This document shows, in pieces, positions 34,359 to 42,901 of a stretch of DNA of 64,000 nt; the first letter of the stretch is position 1, and each line of letters opens with the position of its first letter. Both the position numbers and the translations under genes were made by a program. Below the pieces are notes generated by a model, which made no database searches, had not been told where the DNA came from, and saw nothing but the letters and a program-made list of their open reading frames with translations. The stretch comes from Pedobacter sp. MC2016-14 (GTDB lineage: Bacteria; Bacteroidota; Bacteroidia; Sphingobacteriales; Sphingobacteriaceae): contig NZ_JAJMPA010000001.1 in NCBI RefSeq assembly GCF_020991475.1, forward strand, positions 744,001 through 808,000. The letters run 5' to 3'.

Positions 34359-35411
34359 TTATAACCCTTCTGATTCAGAAATTGTTTTAATTCTTTCCAA
34401 TCTTTCTGAAGCCATTGCACTTGTTTCATATATTTTAATCAGTAGTATGAAATAAGACAAGAGTAAAGGCCCAAAGACCAGGCCCAGGATGCCAAAAAGC
34501 GGAATACCGATCACAACGCCGATAACGGTAATGATGGGATGGATGTTACCAACTTTTTTGGCGATGATGAACCTAAGTACATTATCTATGTTTATAATTA
34601 CCACAAAGCCAAATACCAGCATTGCCCATCCGGCAAACTCGTTTCCGGCGGCAATTTGCATGAGGGCGGCAGGCACAAATATAATAGGAGGCCCCAGAAT
34701 CGGGACAAAACAAATGAACGTTGTAATAATTCCCCAAAAAACAGGATCGTTATAACCCAGTACAAAAAAGGAGAGGCTCACAAGCGAACCTTGTACCATA
34801 CAAATCAGTCCTTGTCCAACCACATTTGCGTAAGTCGTATCGCGCATTTGCTCTGCAAACCTGTGCGAATTCTGTTCTCTGAAGGGTGCGTATTTTACCA
34901 GCGAAGACTCAAACTTCTCCCGTTCCACCAACATAAAATACAGCAGAAAATACATCAGTAAGAGACCAAGTACAATGTTAAAAGCCCCTGAAATTAACGA
35001 AGGGAATAACTCTGTAGCCCAAACTCCGGCTTTTCTAATGCCTTCCTCAATCAGGCCCTGCACCTCTTCACCCACAGGGATGAGGTGCTTTAACTTAAAG
35101 ATCAGGTTCTGAAAATAAATATGGTCGTTTTGCAGCTCGGTAATTTTGCTCAATACCATTGTGCTCAATCCATAAAAAGGAAGGATAATCAAAACAATGG
35201 ATATAAAAAGCAGTAAAATTGCCGCAAGCTGCTTATTTATTCCTTTATGCTCAGCAAGGTAGATGTATCCCGGCCTAAGTATGGTGTAAAGTACAAGGGT
35301 ACTCAATATAGAGCCAAATACTCCTTGCAAAGAATATGCAATCAAACAGCCAAGGGCAATAATAATAACCAGGTTGATATTATTTCGCTGTTTGTAGGAG
35401 AATATTGACAT
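34359..35411 (-). CDS. AI-2E family transporter (PerM/YdiK type)
   Basis: A 350-residue membrane protein of the AI-2 exporter superfamily. It has about eight hydrophobic segments, starting with a pair at about 13-45, a soluble middle region (about 80-140) and a C-terminal bundle with the PILGPPIIFVPAAL and HPIITVIGVVIGIPLFGILGLVFGPL motifs typical of the group. Members export autoinducer-2 or act as Na+(Li+)/H+ antiporters; the substrate here is open. It lies downstream of the NtrC-type regulator with nine bases between them, probably the same transcript. Confidence 0.88.
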   Translation of the reverse strand: MSIFSYKQRNNINLVIIIALGCLIAYSLQGVFGSILSTLVLYTILRPGYIYLAEHKGINKQLAAILLLFISIVLIILPFYGLSTMVLSKITELQNDHIYFQNLIFKLKHLIPVGEEVQGLIEEGIRKAGVWATELFPSLISGAFNIVLGLLLMYFLLYFMLVEREKFESSLVKYAPFREQNSHRFAEQMRDTTYANVVGQGLICMVQGSLVSLSFFVLGYNDPVFWGIITTFICFVPILGPPIIFVPAALMQIAAGNEFAGWAMLVFGFVVIINIDNVLRFIIAKKVGNIHPIITVIGVVIGIPLFGILGLVFGPLLLSYFILLIKIYETSAMASERLERIKTISESEGL

Positions 35412-35420
35412 ATGGAAAGA

Positions 35421-36824
35421 TTAAGTGTCCAGATTAATGGCTTTCATTTTATTGTAAAGCGTTTTTCTGTCAATGTTCAAAATCTTTGCCGCTTTCGTTT
35501 TATTAAAGTTAACCTCTCTAAGCACCTTCAAAATAGCCTCATATTCTGCTTCAAGCGCGGCATTTTTTAAGTCCCTCGGTTTCTCTATTTTACTGATCGA
35601 AACTTCTATGGCTGAAGCCTTGGCATAGGTAGAAATCTCTAAGGGCAAAGCTTTAAGCTGGATCTCGTCGGTTTCCGTAAGCAGCGTAGCTCTCCTTACC
35701 ACATTCTTTAGTTCGCGTACATTTCCAGGCCAGTTGTAAGTCAGGAAACATTCTTCCACTTCTTCAGAAAAGCCCAGCACATTTTTTCCTAATTCCTGAT
35801 TTGCGAAATCCAGAAAGGTATTCGCAAATACCAGGATGTCTTTCCCTCTCTGGCTAAGCGGCGGTAAGCTAATAGAGAACTCATTAAAACGATGGTAAAG
35901 ATCTTCCCTGAATTTTCCCTTTTGGATCGCATTGGAAAGGTTTTCGTTGGTTGCAACAATAATTCTTACATCAAGATCTATTTCCTTCGTGCTTCCAATC
36001 CTCTTGATTTTGCGCTCCTGCACCGTCCTCAAAAGTGCGGCCTGTATATCGTATGAAAGGTTACCAACTTCGTCCAAAAACAATGTTCCTCCATTAGCCA
36101 TTTCAAAATGACCAATTTTAGTATAAAGCGCACCAGTAAAAGAGCCTTTTTCATGTCCAAAAAACTCGCTTCCTGCCAGTTCTTTGGTTAAGGAACCACA
36201 ATCCATCGCTATAAAAGGACTGTCCTTTCTTGGACTATTTAAATGTATGGCTTTAGCAACAGATTCTTTCCCGGTACCACTTTCTCCAGTTAAGATTACG
36301 CTGTAAGAAGTAGGAGCCACCAGCTGGATTTGCTTCAACAATTCTTTTGAAGCATTACTTTGTCCGGCAACAAAATTTGAATCCTGATTATAGGCCTGTT
36401 TTGTTGCTTTTTCTTTAGGCTGCTCTGCACTTGAATTGTGTGCCTTATGATCATTTAAAGCATTCTGGGTTTCAATTGCTTTATTGATGGTATTCAGAAT
36501 TTCATCCGGGTATAAAGGCTTTGTGATGTAATCGTAAGCGCCGAGTTTAATGAGCTGAACTGCAAGTTTAATGTCTGAATAACCTGTAATGATGATGACG
36601 CCTGTACTAGGATAAGATTCTTTAATCTTGACCAGCATTTCTTTACCATCAGTGTCGTCGAGTCTATAATCGCAAAGTACAAGATCATAACGAACTTTTG
36701 ATAAGCATTCTAATGCGCTGACACCGCTCGTTACTGTATCCACAATAAACCCGTTTCTAGTTAAAAATTTAGAAAGAAGCAGACCGATGTTTACTTCATC
36801 GTCAACAATTAAAATTTTTCTCAT
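35421..36824 (-). CDS. Sigma-54-dependent response regulator, NtrC family
   Basis: A 467-residue regulator with an N-terminal receiver domain (about 1-120; phospho-acceptor Asp52 in LVLCDYRLDD), a central AAA+ domain (about 155-385) and a C-terminal Fis-type helix-turn-helix (about 430-465, NKTKAAKILNIDRKTLYNKM). Walker A is GESGTGKE (near 178). The sigma-54-contacting loop reads GSFTGA (near 227-232), a one-residue variant of the usual GAFTGA. No histidine kinase gene is adjacent, so the input is unknown. It should act with RNA polymerase sigma-54. Confidence 0.93.
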   Translation of the reverse strand: MRKILIVDDEVNIGLLLSKFLTRNGFIVDTVTSGVSALECLSKVRYDLVLCDYRLDDTDGKEMLVKIKESYPSTGVIIITGYSDIKLAVQLIKLGAYDYITKPLYPDEILNTINKAIETQNALNDHKAHNSSAEQPKEKATKQAYNQDSNFVAGQSNASKELLKQIQLVAPTSYSVILTGESGTGKESVAKAIHLNSPRKDSPFIAMDCGSLTKELAGSEFFGHEKGSFTGALYTKIGHFEMANGGTLFLDEVGNLSYDIQAALLRTVQERKIKRIGSTKEIDLDVRIIVATNENLSNAIQKGKFREDLYHRFNEFSISLPPLSQRGKDILVFANTFLDFANQELGKNVLGFSEEVEECFLTYNWPGNVRELKNVVRRATLLTETDEIQLKALPLEISTYAKASAIEVSISKIEKPRDLKNAALEAEYEAILKVLREVNFNKTKAAKILNIDRKTLYNKMKAINLDT

Positions 36825-36897
36825 ACATCAAAAGGTTCAAATGATATTCAGGCTTTAAAGATAGCTAAAATAAAATTAATGGGAAATTTTTTCCACA

Positions 36898-37680
36898 CTA
36901 TTTACCGTTAAACCGCGGCTTTCTCTTTTCCAGAAAGGCATTTACGCCTTCTTTAAAATCTGCTGTGCCAAAGCAAGACCCAAATTCTTTGATCTCTACT
37001 TCAAATCCATCAACATCTTTTTTCACTGCCGCATTGGTTGCGGTAATGGCAGCAGCTACAGCAAGCGGGGCACGAAGAAGAATTTTTTGGAACAGCTCTT
37101 CTGCTTTTTGTAAAAGCGCTGCCGCCGGCACACAATAATTTACAAGGCCAATTTCTTCTGCTTTTGATGCAGAAATCATATCTGCGGTAGCAATCATTTC
37201 AAAAGCCCTTCCTTTACCCACCAACTGTGTTAAGCGTTGTGTACCTCCGTATCCCGGAATTAAACCTAAAGTTACTTCCGGCAGGCCCAATTTAGCGGTA
37301 TCAGCGGCGATGCGGATGTGGCAAGCCATGGCAAGCTCCAAACCACCACCAAGTGCAAAGCCATTGATGGCCGCAATTACCGGTTTTGGACAGTTTTCTA
37401 TGGCATCAAAAACATCGGCATGGCCTGTACGGGACAATTGCTCTCCTTCTTCTACGGTATACTGTGCAAATTCAGAAATATCCGCCCCGGCAACAAATGC
37501 TTTTTCACCGGCTCCTGTTAAAATTACACCACGGATCTCCTCATTTAAAGTTACGCCCGAGAAAACATCCGCCAGCTCCAGCAGGGTGGCCTTATTTAGT
37601 GCGTTCAATTTTTCTGCCCTGTTGATCGTTACATACAACAAGCTATCTTTCTGTTCAGCTTTAATATTTTGGTAATCCAT
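36898..37680 (-). CDS. Enoyl-CoA hydratase/isomerase family (crotonase)
   Basis: A 260-residue crotonase-fold enzyme. Both glutamates of true hydratases are present: Glu115 in ALGGGLELAM and Glu135 in GLPEVTLGLIPG; the oxyanion-hole segment AFVAGADI (61-68) is normal. It should hydrate trans-2-enoyl-CoA in the cytosol. It begins two bases downstream of the B12-binding gene, so the two are cotranscribed. That hints at a role in propionyl/methylmalonyl-CoA or branched-chain acid breakdown, but the family is too broad to be sure. Confidence 0.92.
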   Translation of the reverse strand: MDYQNIKAEQKDSLLYVTINRAEKLNALNKATLLELADVFSGVTLNEEIRGVILTGAGEKAFVAGADISEFAQYTVEEGEQLSRTGHADVFDAIENCPKPVIAAINGFALGGGLELAMACHIRIAADTAKLGLPEVTLGLIPGYGGTQRLTQLVGKGRAFEMIATADMISASKAEEIGLVNYCVPAAALLQKAEELFQKILLRAPLAVAAAITATNAAVKKDVDGFEVEIKEFGSCFGTADFKEGVNAFLEKRKPRFNGK

Positions 37681-37682
37681 AT

Positions 37683-38102
37683 TTAAAATTGTCTATGTTC
37701 TAAAACCCAGGCCTTAATGTATTCCACAATAGTCATCATCGTGGTGCCTGGGGAAAATAATTCCCCAACTCCCAATTCCTGAAGCTTTTTAATATCGGCG
37801 TCCGGGATAATCCCACCTCCTGTTAGCAAAACGTTTGTCAATTGCTTTTCTTTCATCACGGCAATAATTTTTGGAAAAACAGTCATGTGCGCCCCTGATA
37901 AAATAGAAATCCCAATGGCATCAACATCTTCCTGTAAGGCGGTATTCACCACCATTTCAGGCGTTTGGCGCAGTCCGGTATAGATCACCTCCATGCCAGC
38001 ATCCCGCAGCGAAGTGGCAATTACTTTCGCCCCTCTGTCGTGTCCGTCCAAACCAACTTTGGCCACCAAAACTCTAATGGGCCTGTTTAGCGTATTGTCC
38101 AT
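37683..38102 (-). CDS. Free-standing cobalamin (B12)-binding domain, methylmalonyl-CoA mutase C-terminal type
   Basis: A 139-residue protein that is just the B12-binding Rossmann domain of methylmalonyl-CoA mutase. The motif DGHDRG (19-24) gives the His21 lower axial ligand, with SILSGAHM and GGGIIPD completing the cobalamin pocket. It lacks the TIM-barrel catalytic part, so it must work as the small subunit of a split mutase or as a B12 carrier. The large subunit is not in the window. It is the first gene of a pair with crotonase and is divergent from glnS. Confidence 0.9.
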   Translation of the reverse strand: MDNTLNRPIRVLVAKVGLDGHDRGAKVIATSLRDAGMEVIYTGLRQTPEMVVNTALQEDVDAIGISILSGAHMTVFPKIIAVMKEKQLTNVLLTGGGIIPDADIKKLQELGVGELFSPGTTMMTIVEYIKAWVLEHRQF

Positions 38103-38150
38103 AATTTATACTTAGCTAGGGTAAATGTAAGTAAATTAGCCGTTTTATAT

Positions 38151-38158
38151 TAACTTTG
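38151..38158 (+). promoter_or_regulatory. Candidate -7 element for glnS
   Basis: TAACTTTG matches TAnnTTTG exactly; the ATG at 38180 is 21 bases further on. No good -33 TTG seen. Confidence 0.5.
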
Positions 38159-38179
38159 ACAACTAAATTTGCAGTTTTT

Positions 38180-39841
38180 ATGAGTGAGGAAAGATCATTG
38201 AACTTTATTGAAGAGATCATTGAAAACGATTTAAATAGTGGAAAATACGAGACCTTAATTACCCGCTTTCCACCGGAACCAAATGGCTATTTGCACATTG
38301 GCCATGCAAAGGCCATTTGCCTTAACTTTGGTTTAACCCAAAAATATGGTGGTTACACCAATCTTAGATTTGATGACACCAATCCGGTAACGGAAAAAAC
38401 AGAATATGTAGATAGTCAACAGGCAGATATAAAATGGTTGGGTTTTCAATGGAAAAACGAGCTGTATACTTCTGATTACTTTGACACTTTATATGATTTC
38501 GCTGTTCAACTTATTGAGCAGGGCTTAGCATATGTAGACCATAGCTCTGCCGAAGAAATTGCACAACTAAAAGGCACACCTACAGAGCCCGGCACAGACA
38601 GTCCGTACCGAAGCCGCAGTGTAGCAGAGAACCTTGACCTTTTTACCCGCATGAAGGCCGGTGAATTTGGAGATGGGGTTTGTACGTTGCGTGCCAAAGC
38701 AGATATGGCCAGCCCTAATATGATTATGCGCGATCCGGTAATTTACCGTATCAAACATGCAGATCATCACCGTACGGGCAGCAAATGGTGCATCTATCCG
38801 ATGTATGATTTTGCCCACGGACAAAGCGATAGCATCGAAACCATTACGCATTCCATTTGTACTTTGGAATATGTATCACACCGGGAATTGTACGATTGGT
38901 TTATCGAGAAGCTGGGCATTTTCCCTTCTCACCAATATGAGTTTGCACGCTTAAACCTAACCTATACGGTCATGAGTAAGCGTAAACTTTTACAGCTGGT
39001 TAATGAAAACACGGTAAGCGGCTGGAACGATCCGCGCATGCCTACCATTAGCGGATTGAGAAGACGTGGTTACACCCCGGCAAGTATCCGGGAGTTTTGT
39101 GAACGCATCGGGATTGCCAAAAGAGAAAACCTGATTGAGTTGAGTTTACTGGAATTTTGTATCCGTGAAGATCTGAATAAAACAGCCAGCCGTGTAATGG
39201 CGGTCCTGGATCCTATTAAAATGGTGATCAGCAACTATCCTGCAGGTCAAACAGAAATCCTAATTGGCGAGAATAACCCTGATGTGGAAGCCAATGCGGG
39301 TACCAGGGAAATTCCTTTTAGCAGTGAGCTCTGGATAGAAAGAGAAGATTTTATGGAAGAGCCGGCCAAGAAATGGTTTAGGCTGGCTCCAGGTGCTATG
39401 GTACGCTTAAAACATGCTTACATTGTAAAATGTGACTCCTTTGTTAAAGACGAAGAAGGTAATGTAACTGAAATCCACTGCAGTTATATCCCTGAATCTA
39501 AAAGCGGAGAAGATACCAGTGGCATCAATGTAAAAGGAACCATTCATTGGGTAAGCACCGCAGCGGCAAAAACTGCAGAGATTAGGGTGTACGACCGCCT
39601 ATTTACAGTTGAAGCGCCAGACAGCGAAGAGGGTGATTTTAAAGATTACCTGAACCCCAACAGCATGAAGGTAATTAAACAGGCTTACATTGAACCTTAT
39701 CTTGCAAATGCCGACATCAATGCACGTTACCAGTTTATCCGTAAAGGCTATTACTGTTTAGATACAGATTCTACTCCGGAAAATTTGGTGTTCAACCAAA
39801 CCGTAGGTTTAAAAGACGCCTGGGCAAAAGGAAATAAGTAA
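38180..39841 (+). CDS. glnS: Glutaminyl-tRNA synthetase
   Basis: Class I synthetase that charges tRNA-Gln directly. With the ATG at 38180 it has 553 residues; an open TTG at 38156 overlaps the promoter box and is rejected. The HIGH motif appears in PEPNGYLHIGHAKAIC (about 33-48), the KMSKS equivalent in YTVMSKRKLL (about 261-270). The C-terminal part holds the two beta-barrels that bind the anticodon. Its presence indicates that this organism does not rely on the GatCAB transamidation route for Gln-tRNA. Confidence 0.97.
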   Translation: MSEERSLNFIEEIIENDLNSGKYETLITRFPPEPNGYLHIGHAKAICLNFGLTQKYGGYTNLRFDDTNPVTEKTEYVDSQQADIKWLGFQWKNELYTSDYFDTLYDFAVQLIEQGLAYVDHSSAEEIAQLKGTPTEPGTDSPYRSRSVAENLDLFTRMKAGEFGDGVCTLRAKADMASPNMIMRDPVIYRIKHADHHRTGSKWCIYPMYDFAHGQSDSIETITHSICTLEYVSHRELYDWFIEKLGIFPSHQYEFARLNLTYTVMSKRKLLQLVNENTVSGWNDPRMPTISGLRRRGYTPASIREFCERIGIAKRENLIELSLLEFCIREDLNKTASRVMAVLDPIKMVISNYPAGQTEILIGENNPDVEANAGTREIPFSSELWIEREDFMEEPAKKWFRLAPGAMVRLKHAYIVKCDSFVKDEEGNVTEIHCSYIPESKSGEDTSGINVKGTIHWVSTAAAKTAEIRVYDRLFTVEAPDSEEGDFKDYLNPNSMKVIKQAYIEPYLANADINARYQFIRKGYYCLDTDSTPENLVFNQTVGLKDAWAKGNK

Positions 39842-39860
39842 CCTTATTTCTTAAATTCAT

Positions 39861-39899
39861 TTATCGCAATGTGCATTACGGTAATGCGCATTGCGATAA
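39861..39899. repeat. 39-bp near-perfect palindrome downstream of glnS
   Basis: Arms TTATCGCAATGTGCATTAC (39861-39879) and GTAATGCGCATTGCGATAA (39881-39899) pair over 19 bases with one T-G pair and a single central base. No T-run follows on either strand. A perfect 12-bp palindrome AATGGTACCATT follows at 39905-39916. It may end the glnS transcript, protect it from 3' decay, or be a protein-binding site. Confidence 0.75.
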
Positions 39900-40128
39900 T
39901 TTACAATGGTACCATTTCTTCTATATTTTTCTTATCTTGCTTCACAAATTAGCCTCTTATATTCCAGTATGCTTTCCCAACTTCTTCCTCGAGTCCATCT
40001 TTTATTATTTATTACGCTCGAATTGATAATCACTGATTTCTAAGAATAAACTTCTGTTTTACACAAAAATACTTTAAAGGCTCTAACACGATTACGATCA
40101 AGACAGGATTATCACATTTCTATGGTTC

Positions 40129-40416
40129 ATGAAAAATTTCATCTTCATTGACAGCGAAGACATAGTTCTACGGGTACAAAACATATATAAGGCAGCAACC
40201 AGCCAGGACCGGATAAAAAGCAGACTAAAGGCAAAGCAAAGGCATAGAAAACCCATACAAAACGCATACGGTGTGTGGGCTTTCTGTGCGTTTGCTCTGG
40301 GTTTGCTGTGGGCTCTCTGTACTATTGCCTGGGTCGTTATTCGTACGTTACTACTATTAATCTACCAACAGTCCATAAGCAGGCCTAGATTTAACTTTAA
40401 AGTAATATATTTATAG
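40129..40416 (+). CDS. Doubtful 95-codon open frame
   Basis: Would encode a basic N-terminal half and one hydrophobic segment (about 47-75). Its middle is made entirely by the arms of the 62-base inverted repeat at 40235-40296, so the hydrophobic translation may be accidental. No recognisable family, no promoter of note. More likely a structured intergenic element or RNA than a protein gene. Confidence 0.2.
   Translation: MKNFIFIDSEDIVLRVQNIYKAATSQDRIKSRLKAKQRHRKPIQNAYGVWAFCAFALGLLWALCTIAWVVIRTLLLLIYQQSISRPRFNFKVIYL
40235..40296. repeat. 62-base imperfect inverted repeat (24-bp stem, 14-base loop)
   Basis: The 24-base arm at 40235-40258 (begins AGCAAAGGCATA) pairs with the arm at 40273-40296 (ends TGTGCGTTTGCT) with about two mismatches and a few G-T pairs. 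It could be a small structured RNA or a dispersed palindromic element. Confidence 0.65.
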
Positions 40417-40504
40417 CCCAACAATGTTGGGGCTTCGTTTAAGCCATGACGGAATTGTGTGAATAGGTAGTGAACAAACCAAGTTTAGTGAGTAGTAAGA
40501 ACAC

Positions 40505-40945
40505 CTAATCTTTTATTCCATAATATGAAGCTATGTCTAACCATAAGTTGGCTAGTTTTTCATTTTTCCCCACACCAATACCATAATAGTAACATCTTCC
40601 TACTTCATATACTGCCTGGCGGTCACCTAGTAGTGCAGCACGCGTATAATTTTCGAAGGCATTGTTTAAACTTTTTGCTACGCCAGTTCCTTCTTCATAG
40701 CATTTAGCTAGATCAAAACACGCCTCAATATGATTCTCTTGTGATGCCTGTAAAAACAACTCAAATGCCTTTTCATGATCTTCATCAACAAACTTTCCAA
40801 ATAGATACCAAGTTGCAAGAGCATAAATAGCCATAGGATTATTTTTATCTTTTGCCTTTTCAAGTAGATCAAATGCACGACCCAAATCGGCATCATCTTT
40901 TGAAGCCTCCTTTAAAGCCATATGGTACAATCTATCACCTTTCAT
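40505..40945 (-). CDS. Sel1-like repeat (TPR) protein
   Basis: A 146-residue all-helical protein made of about three to four Sel1-like repeats: AIYALATWYLFGKFVDEDHEKAF, ACFDLAKCYEEGTGVAKSLNNAF and AVYEVGRCYYYGIGVGKNEKLA show the repeating A..LG..Y..G.GV....KA pattern. There is no signal peptide, so it is probably cytosolic. Such repeats bind other proteins; the partner is unknown. It is monocistronic, with no related genes beside it. Confidence 0.85.
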   Translation of the reverse strand: MKGDRLYHMALKEASKDDADLGRAFDLLEKAKDKNNPMAIYALATWYLFGKFVDEDHEKAFELFLQASQENHIEACFDLAKCYEEGTGVAKSLNNAFENYTRAALLGDRQAVYEVGRCYYYGIGVGKNEKLANLWLDIASYYGIKD

Positions 40946-41014
40946 TTTTATCCTTTCTTTTTAGTTTTTAGGTGGCCAAAGATCTTTCATGTTAGGCGGT
41001 TATCCTTGGGAGGT

Positions 41015-41731
41015 TTATTTACCTGCTATCACCTTCTTATGCTCCACAGAGATTTCAGACCCCTCTGCAAGCATAACGGACACCGGTTGCTGCTGATTTA
41101 AAAATTCAAAGTCTGTGCCATAATTCAACCCAAAGTCTGTTATAATCTGAAAGCTATTTACTTTATATTGCTGCCATCTGGGATGCCTAACCTCGTATTC
41201 ATTCGTTTTCGTTGCATTACATCTGGCGTACCCCCAATAATGCTCGGTTATAAATTCAGCTTCGCTATGCTCTTCAATAGGTGAAGCTATAGCATCTGCA
41301 ACTACACGAATACTTTGCCAGTGTTTCTTAAGCCGCCAAAGATAAGAAACCGTGAGATTTCCGCTATCTTCATTCCAGACGTGGCGCATAGGCATGGAAA
41401 CATAATTTTCGTTATAAAATGTATTGGCGATAAAAGACAGTGCATATTTTGGAACTATCTCTTTAATAAAAACAACCCCTCTTTTCCATTCCGCTCCTTC
41501 TTTCCTCTTTACATAAAAGCGAAGATTGACTTCTTCAAAATTAGAATGAAAAGGTACCCTGATACCCAACAATTTTGTGTTCTTGAACAAAAAGCCAATT
41601 AAACTTACATAACACACACCCTTCCACAGGTCCAGCTCTGTACCAGCGGGTAAATACGGTAATAATATATCTTTATCTATTGCATAGTTAGCAATTGCCA
41701 ATTTACGCCACTCAGCTGTTAAAAAACTCAT
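41015..41731 (-). CDS. DUF2071 family protein (YqjF-like)
   Basis: A 238-residue protein beginning MSFLTAEWRKLAIANYAID, with the DUF2071 hallmarks (W..LA..NY.I....L..YLP.GTELD, VSLIGFLF, RVPFHSNFEEVNLRFYV, and a central HVW). The fold is acetoacetate-decarboxylase-like; no activity is established. I take the ATG at 41731 as start instead of a TTG two codons upstream. It is divergent from ruvX, with about 97 bases between them. Confidence 0.85.
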   Translation of the reverse strand: MSFLTAEWRKLAIANYAIDKDILLPYLPAGTELDLWKGVCYVSLIGFLFKNTKLLGIRVPFHSNFEEVNLRFYVKRKEGAEWKRGVVFIKEIVPKYALSFIANTFYNENYVSMPMRHVWNEDSGNLTVSYLWRLKKHWQSIRVVADAIASPIEEHSEAEFITEHYWGYARCNATKTNEYEVRHPRWQQYKVNSFQIITDFGLNYGTDFEFLNQQQPVSVMLAEGSEISVEHKKVIAGK

Positions 41732-41804
41732 AATCAAATGTAGGCATTAGTTATTGAGGGATTGCTATTGCCTCATTATGGGAATAATATTCATTCATTT
41801 TATG

Positions 41805-41812
41805 TAATTTTG
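41805..41812 (+). promoter_or_regulatory. Candidate -7 element for ruvX
   Basis: TAATTTTG fits TAnnTTTG exactly, 16 bases before the ruvX ATG at 41829. Confidence 0.45.
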
Positions 41813-41828
41813 ACCAAAATACAGCAGT

Positions 41829-42257
41829 ATGCCTCGAATTCTTGCTTTTGATTACGGAACTAAACGGATCGGCATTGCCGTAACTGACCCTATGCAAATT
41901 ATTGCAACCGGGCTTGACAATGTACACCCTAAAGATATTTTGGAATACTTGAAAAAATACCTGCTTACAGAGCAAGTAGAGGCTTTTGTAATTGGTGATC
42001 CAAAACAGATGGATGGTTCACCTTCAGAATCTGCACCGCATGTAAAAGGCTTTTCTACGCTCTTAAAAAAGAATTTCCCCCACATTCCTCAACATTGGAT
42101 AGATGAGCGTTTTACTTCTAAACTGGCCCAGGAAACAGTAATGGAAAGCGGTTTAAACAAAAGCGCACGCCGTGACAAAAAACGTGTGGACATTATTGCC
42201 GCTACACTTATACTACAATATTACATGGAAGTAAGCCGTTTAAAACATGGAGTATAA
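41829..42257 (+). CDS. ruvX: Holliday junction resolvase-like protein RuvX (YqgF)
   Basis: A 142-residue RNase H-fold protein. The start AFDYGTKRIGIAVTDP (5-20) gives the first catalytic aspartate, IDERFTSKLAQE the conserved glutamate/threonine region, and KRVDIIAATLIL the last aspartate. YqgF proteins were proposed as Holliday junction resolvases and are known to process pre-16S rRNA in Escherichia coli. It is the first gene of a co-directional trio with the O-methyltransferase (6-base gap) and the LysM protein. Confidence 0.93.
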   Translation: MPRILAFDYGTKRIGIAVTDPMQIIATGLDNVHPKDILEYLKKYLLTEQVEAFVIGDPKQMDGSPSESAPHVKGFSTLLKKNFPHIPQHWIDERFTSKLAQETVMESGLNKSARRDKKRVDIIAATLILQYYMEVSRLKHGV

Positions 42258-42263
42258 GTACTT

Positions 42264-42899
42264 ATGAGCATAATTAACGACGACATGCAGGACCTCCTGC
42301 TCAAATATTGTGAGCCAGAACCGGAACTGCTGAAAAAAATTGACCGGGAAACTAATCTTAAAGTGCTGATGCCAAGAATGCTCTCGGGACATTACCAGGG
42401 CCGAGTACTGAGCATGCTGAGCAAAATGATAAACCCTGCCTGCATTCTTGAAATTGGAACATTTACCGGTTATGCTACCTTATGCCTGGCAGAAGGCTTA
42501 GCTACAAATGGTCTGATTTATACGCTGGACATCAACCAGGAGCTTGAAGATATGGTACGCCATAACTTTTCACAGTCGCCATACAATGAGCAAATTAAGT
42601 ATATTATTGGCAATGCCACAGAAACAGTGCTTGAGCTCAATGAGGTATTTGACCTGGTTTTTATTGATGCGGACAAAAAGAATAATGGCCTGTATTACGA
42701 CCTGATCTTTGATCGGGTAAGGCCGGGTGGATTAATTATTGTAGACAATGTGCTTTGGAGTGGTAAGGTTTTGAATACCACACAAGATAAAGACACCAAA
42801 AATATCACTTCATTTAATGACAAGATTGCCTCAGATTCACGCGTAGAAAAAATGATTTTACCGGTAAGGGATGGTTTATTTGTGATTAGAAAGAATTAA
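42264..42899 (+). CDS. Class I SAM-dependent O-methyltransferase
   Basis: A 211-residue enzyme of the caffeoyl-CoA/catechol O-methyltransferase family (methyltransf_3). The SAM-binding motif LEIGTFTGYATLCLAEGL lies near residues 61-78; DLVFIDADKKNNG near 130-142 gives the metal ligand and acid residues; the DNVLWSGKV motif near 157-165 is typical. The substrate is unknown; in bacteria, homologs such as TrmR methylate tRNA wobble uridines, so a tRNA role is possible. It lies between ruvX and the LysM gene in one likely transcript. Confidence 0.88.
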   Translation: MSIINDDMQDLLLKYCEPEPELLKKIDRETNLKVLMPRMLSGHYQGRVLSMLSKMINPACILEIGTFTGYATLCLAEGLATNGLIYTLDINQELEDMVRHNFSQSPYNEQIKYIIGNATETVLELNEVFDLVFIDADKKNNGLYYDLIFDRVRPGGLIIVDNVLWSGKVLNTTQDKDTKNITSFNDKIASDSRVEKMILPVRDGLFVIRKN

Positions 42900-42901
42900 G
42901 T

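Larger units (their letters stand above)
39917..40504. other. Gene-poor stretch between glnS and the Sel1 gene
   Basis: About 590 bases with AT-rich, non-coding composition. It holds a weak open frame (40129-40416), a long imperfect hairpin (40235-40296) and a small hairpin with AGCCCAAC/GTTGGGGCT arms near 40415-40434. I saw no transposase remnant, tRNA or known RNA family. Confidence 0.5.

Noticed and set aside
38156..38179. Earlier TTG start for glnS
   Set aside because: It overlaps the TAACTTTG promoter box, and the extra residues do not match the family; the ATG at 38180 does.
40129..40416. Real membrane-protein gene in the glnS-Sel1 interval
   Set aside because: Its hydrophobic part is generated by inverted-repeat arms, and it has no family resemblance; kept only as a low-confidence entry.
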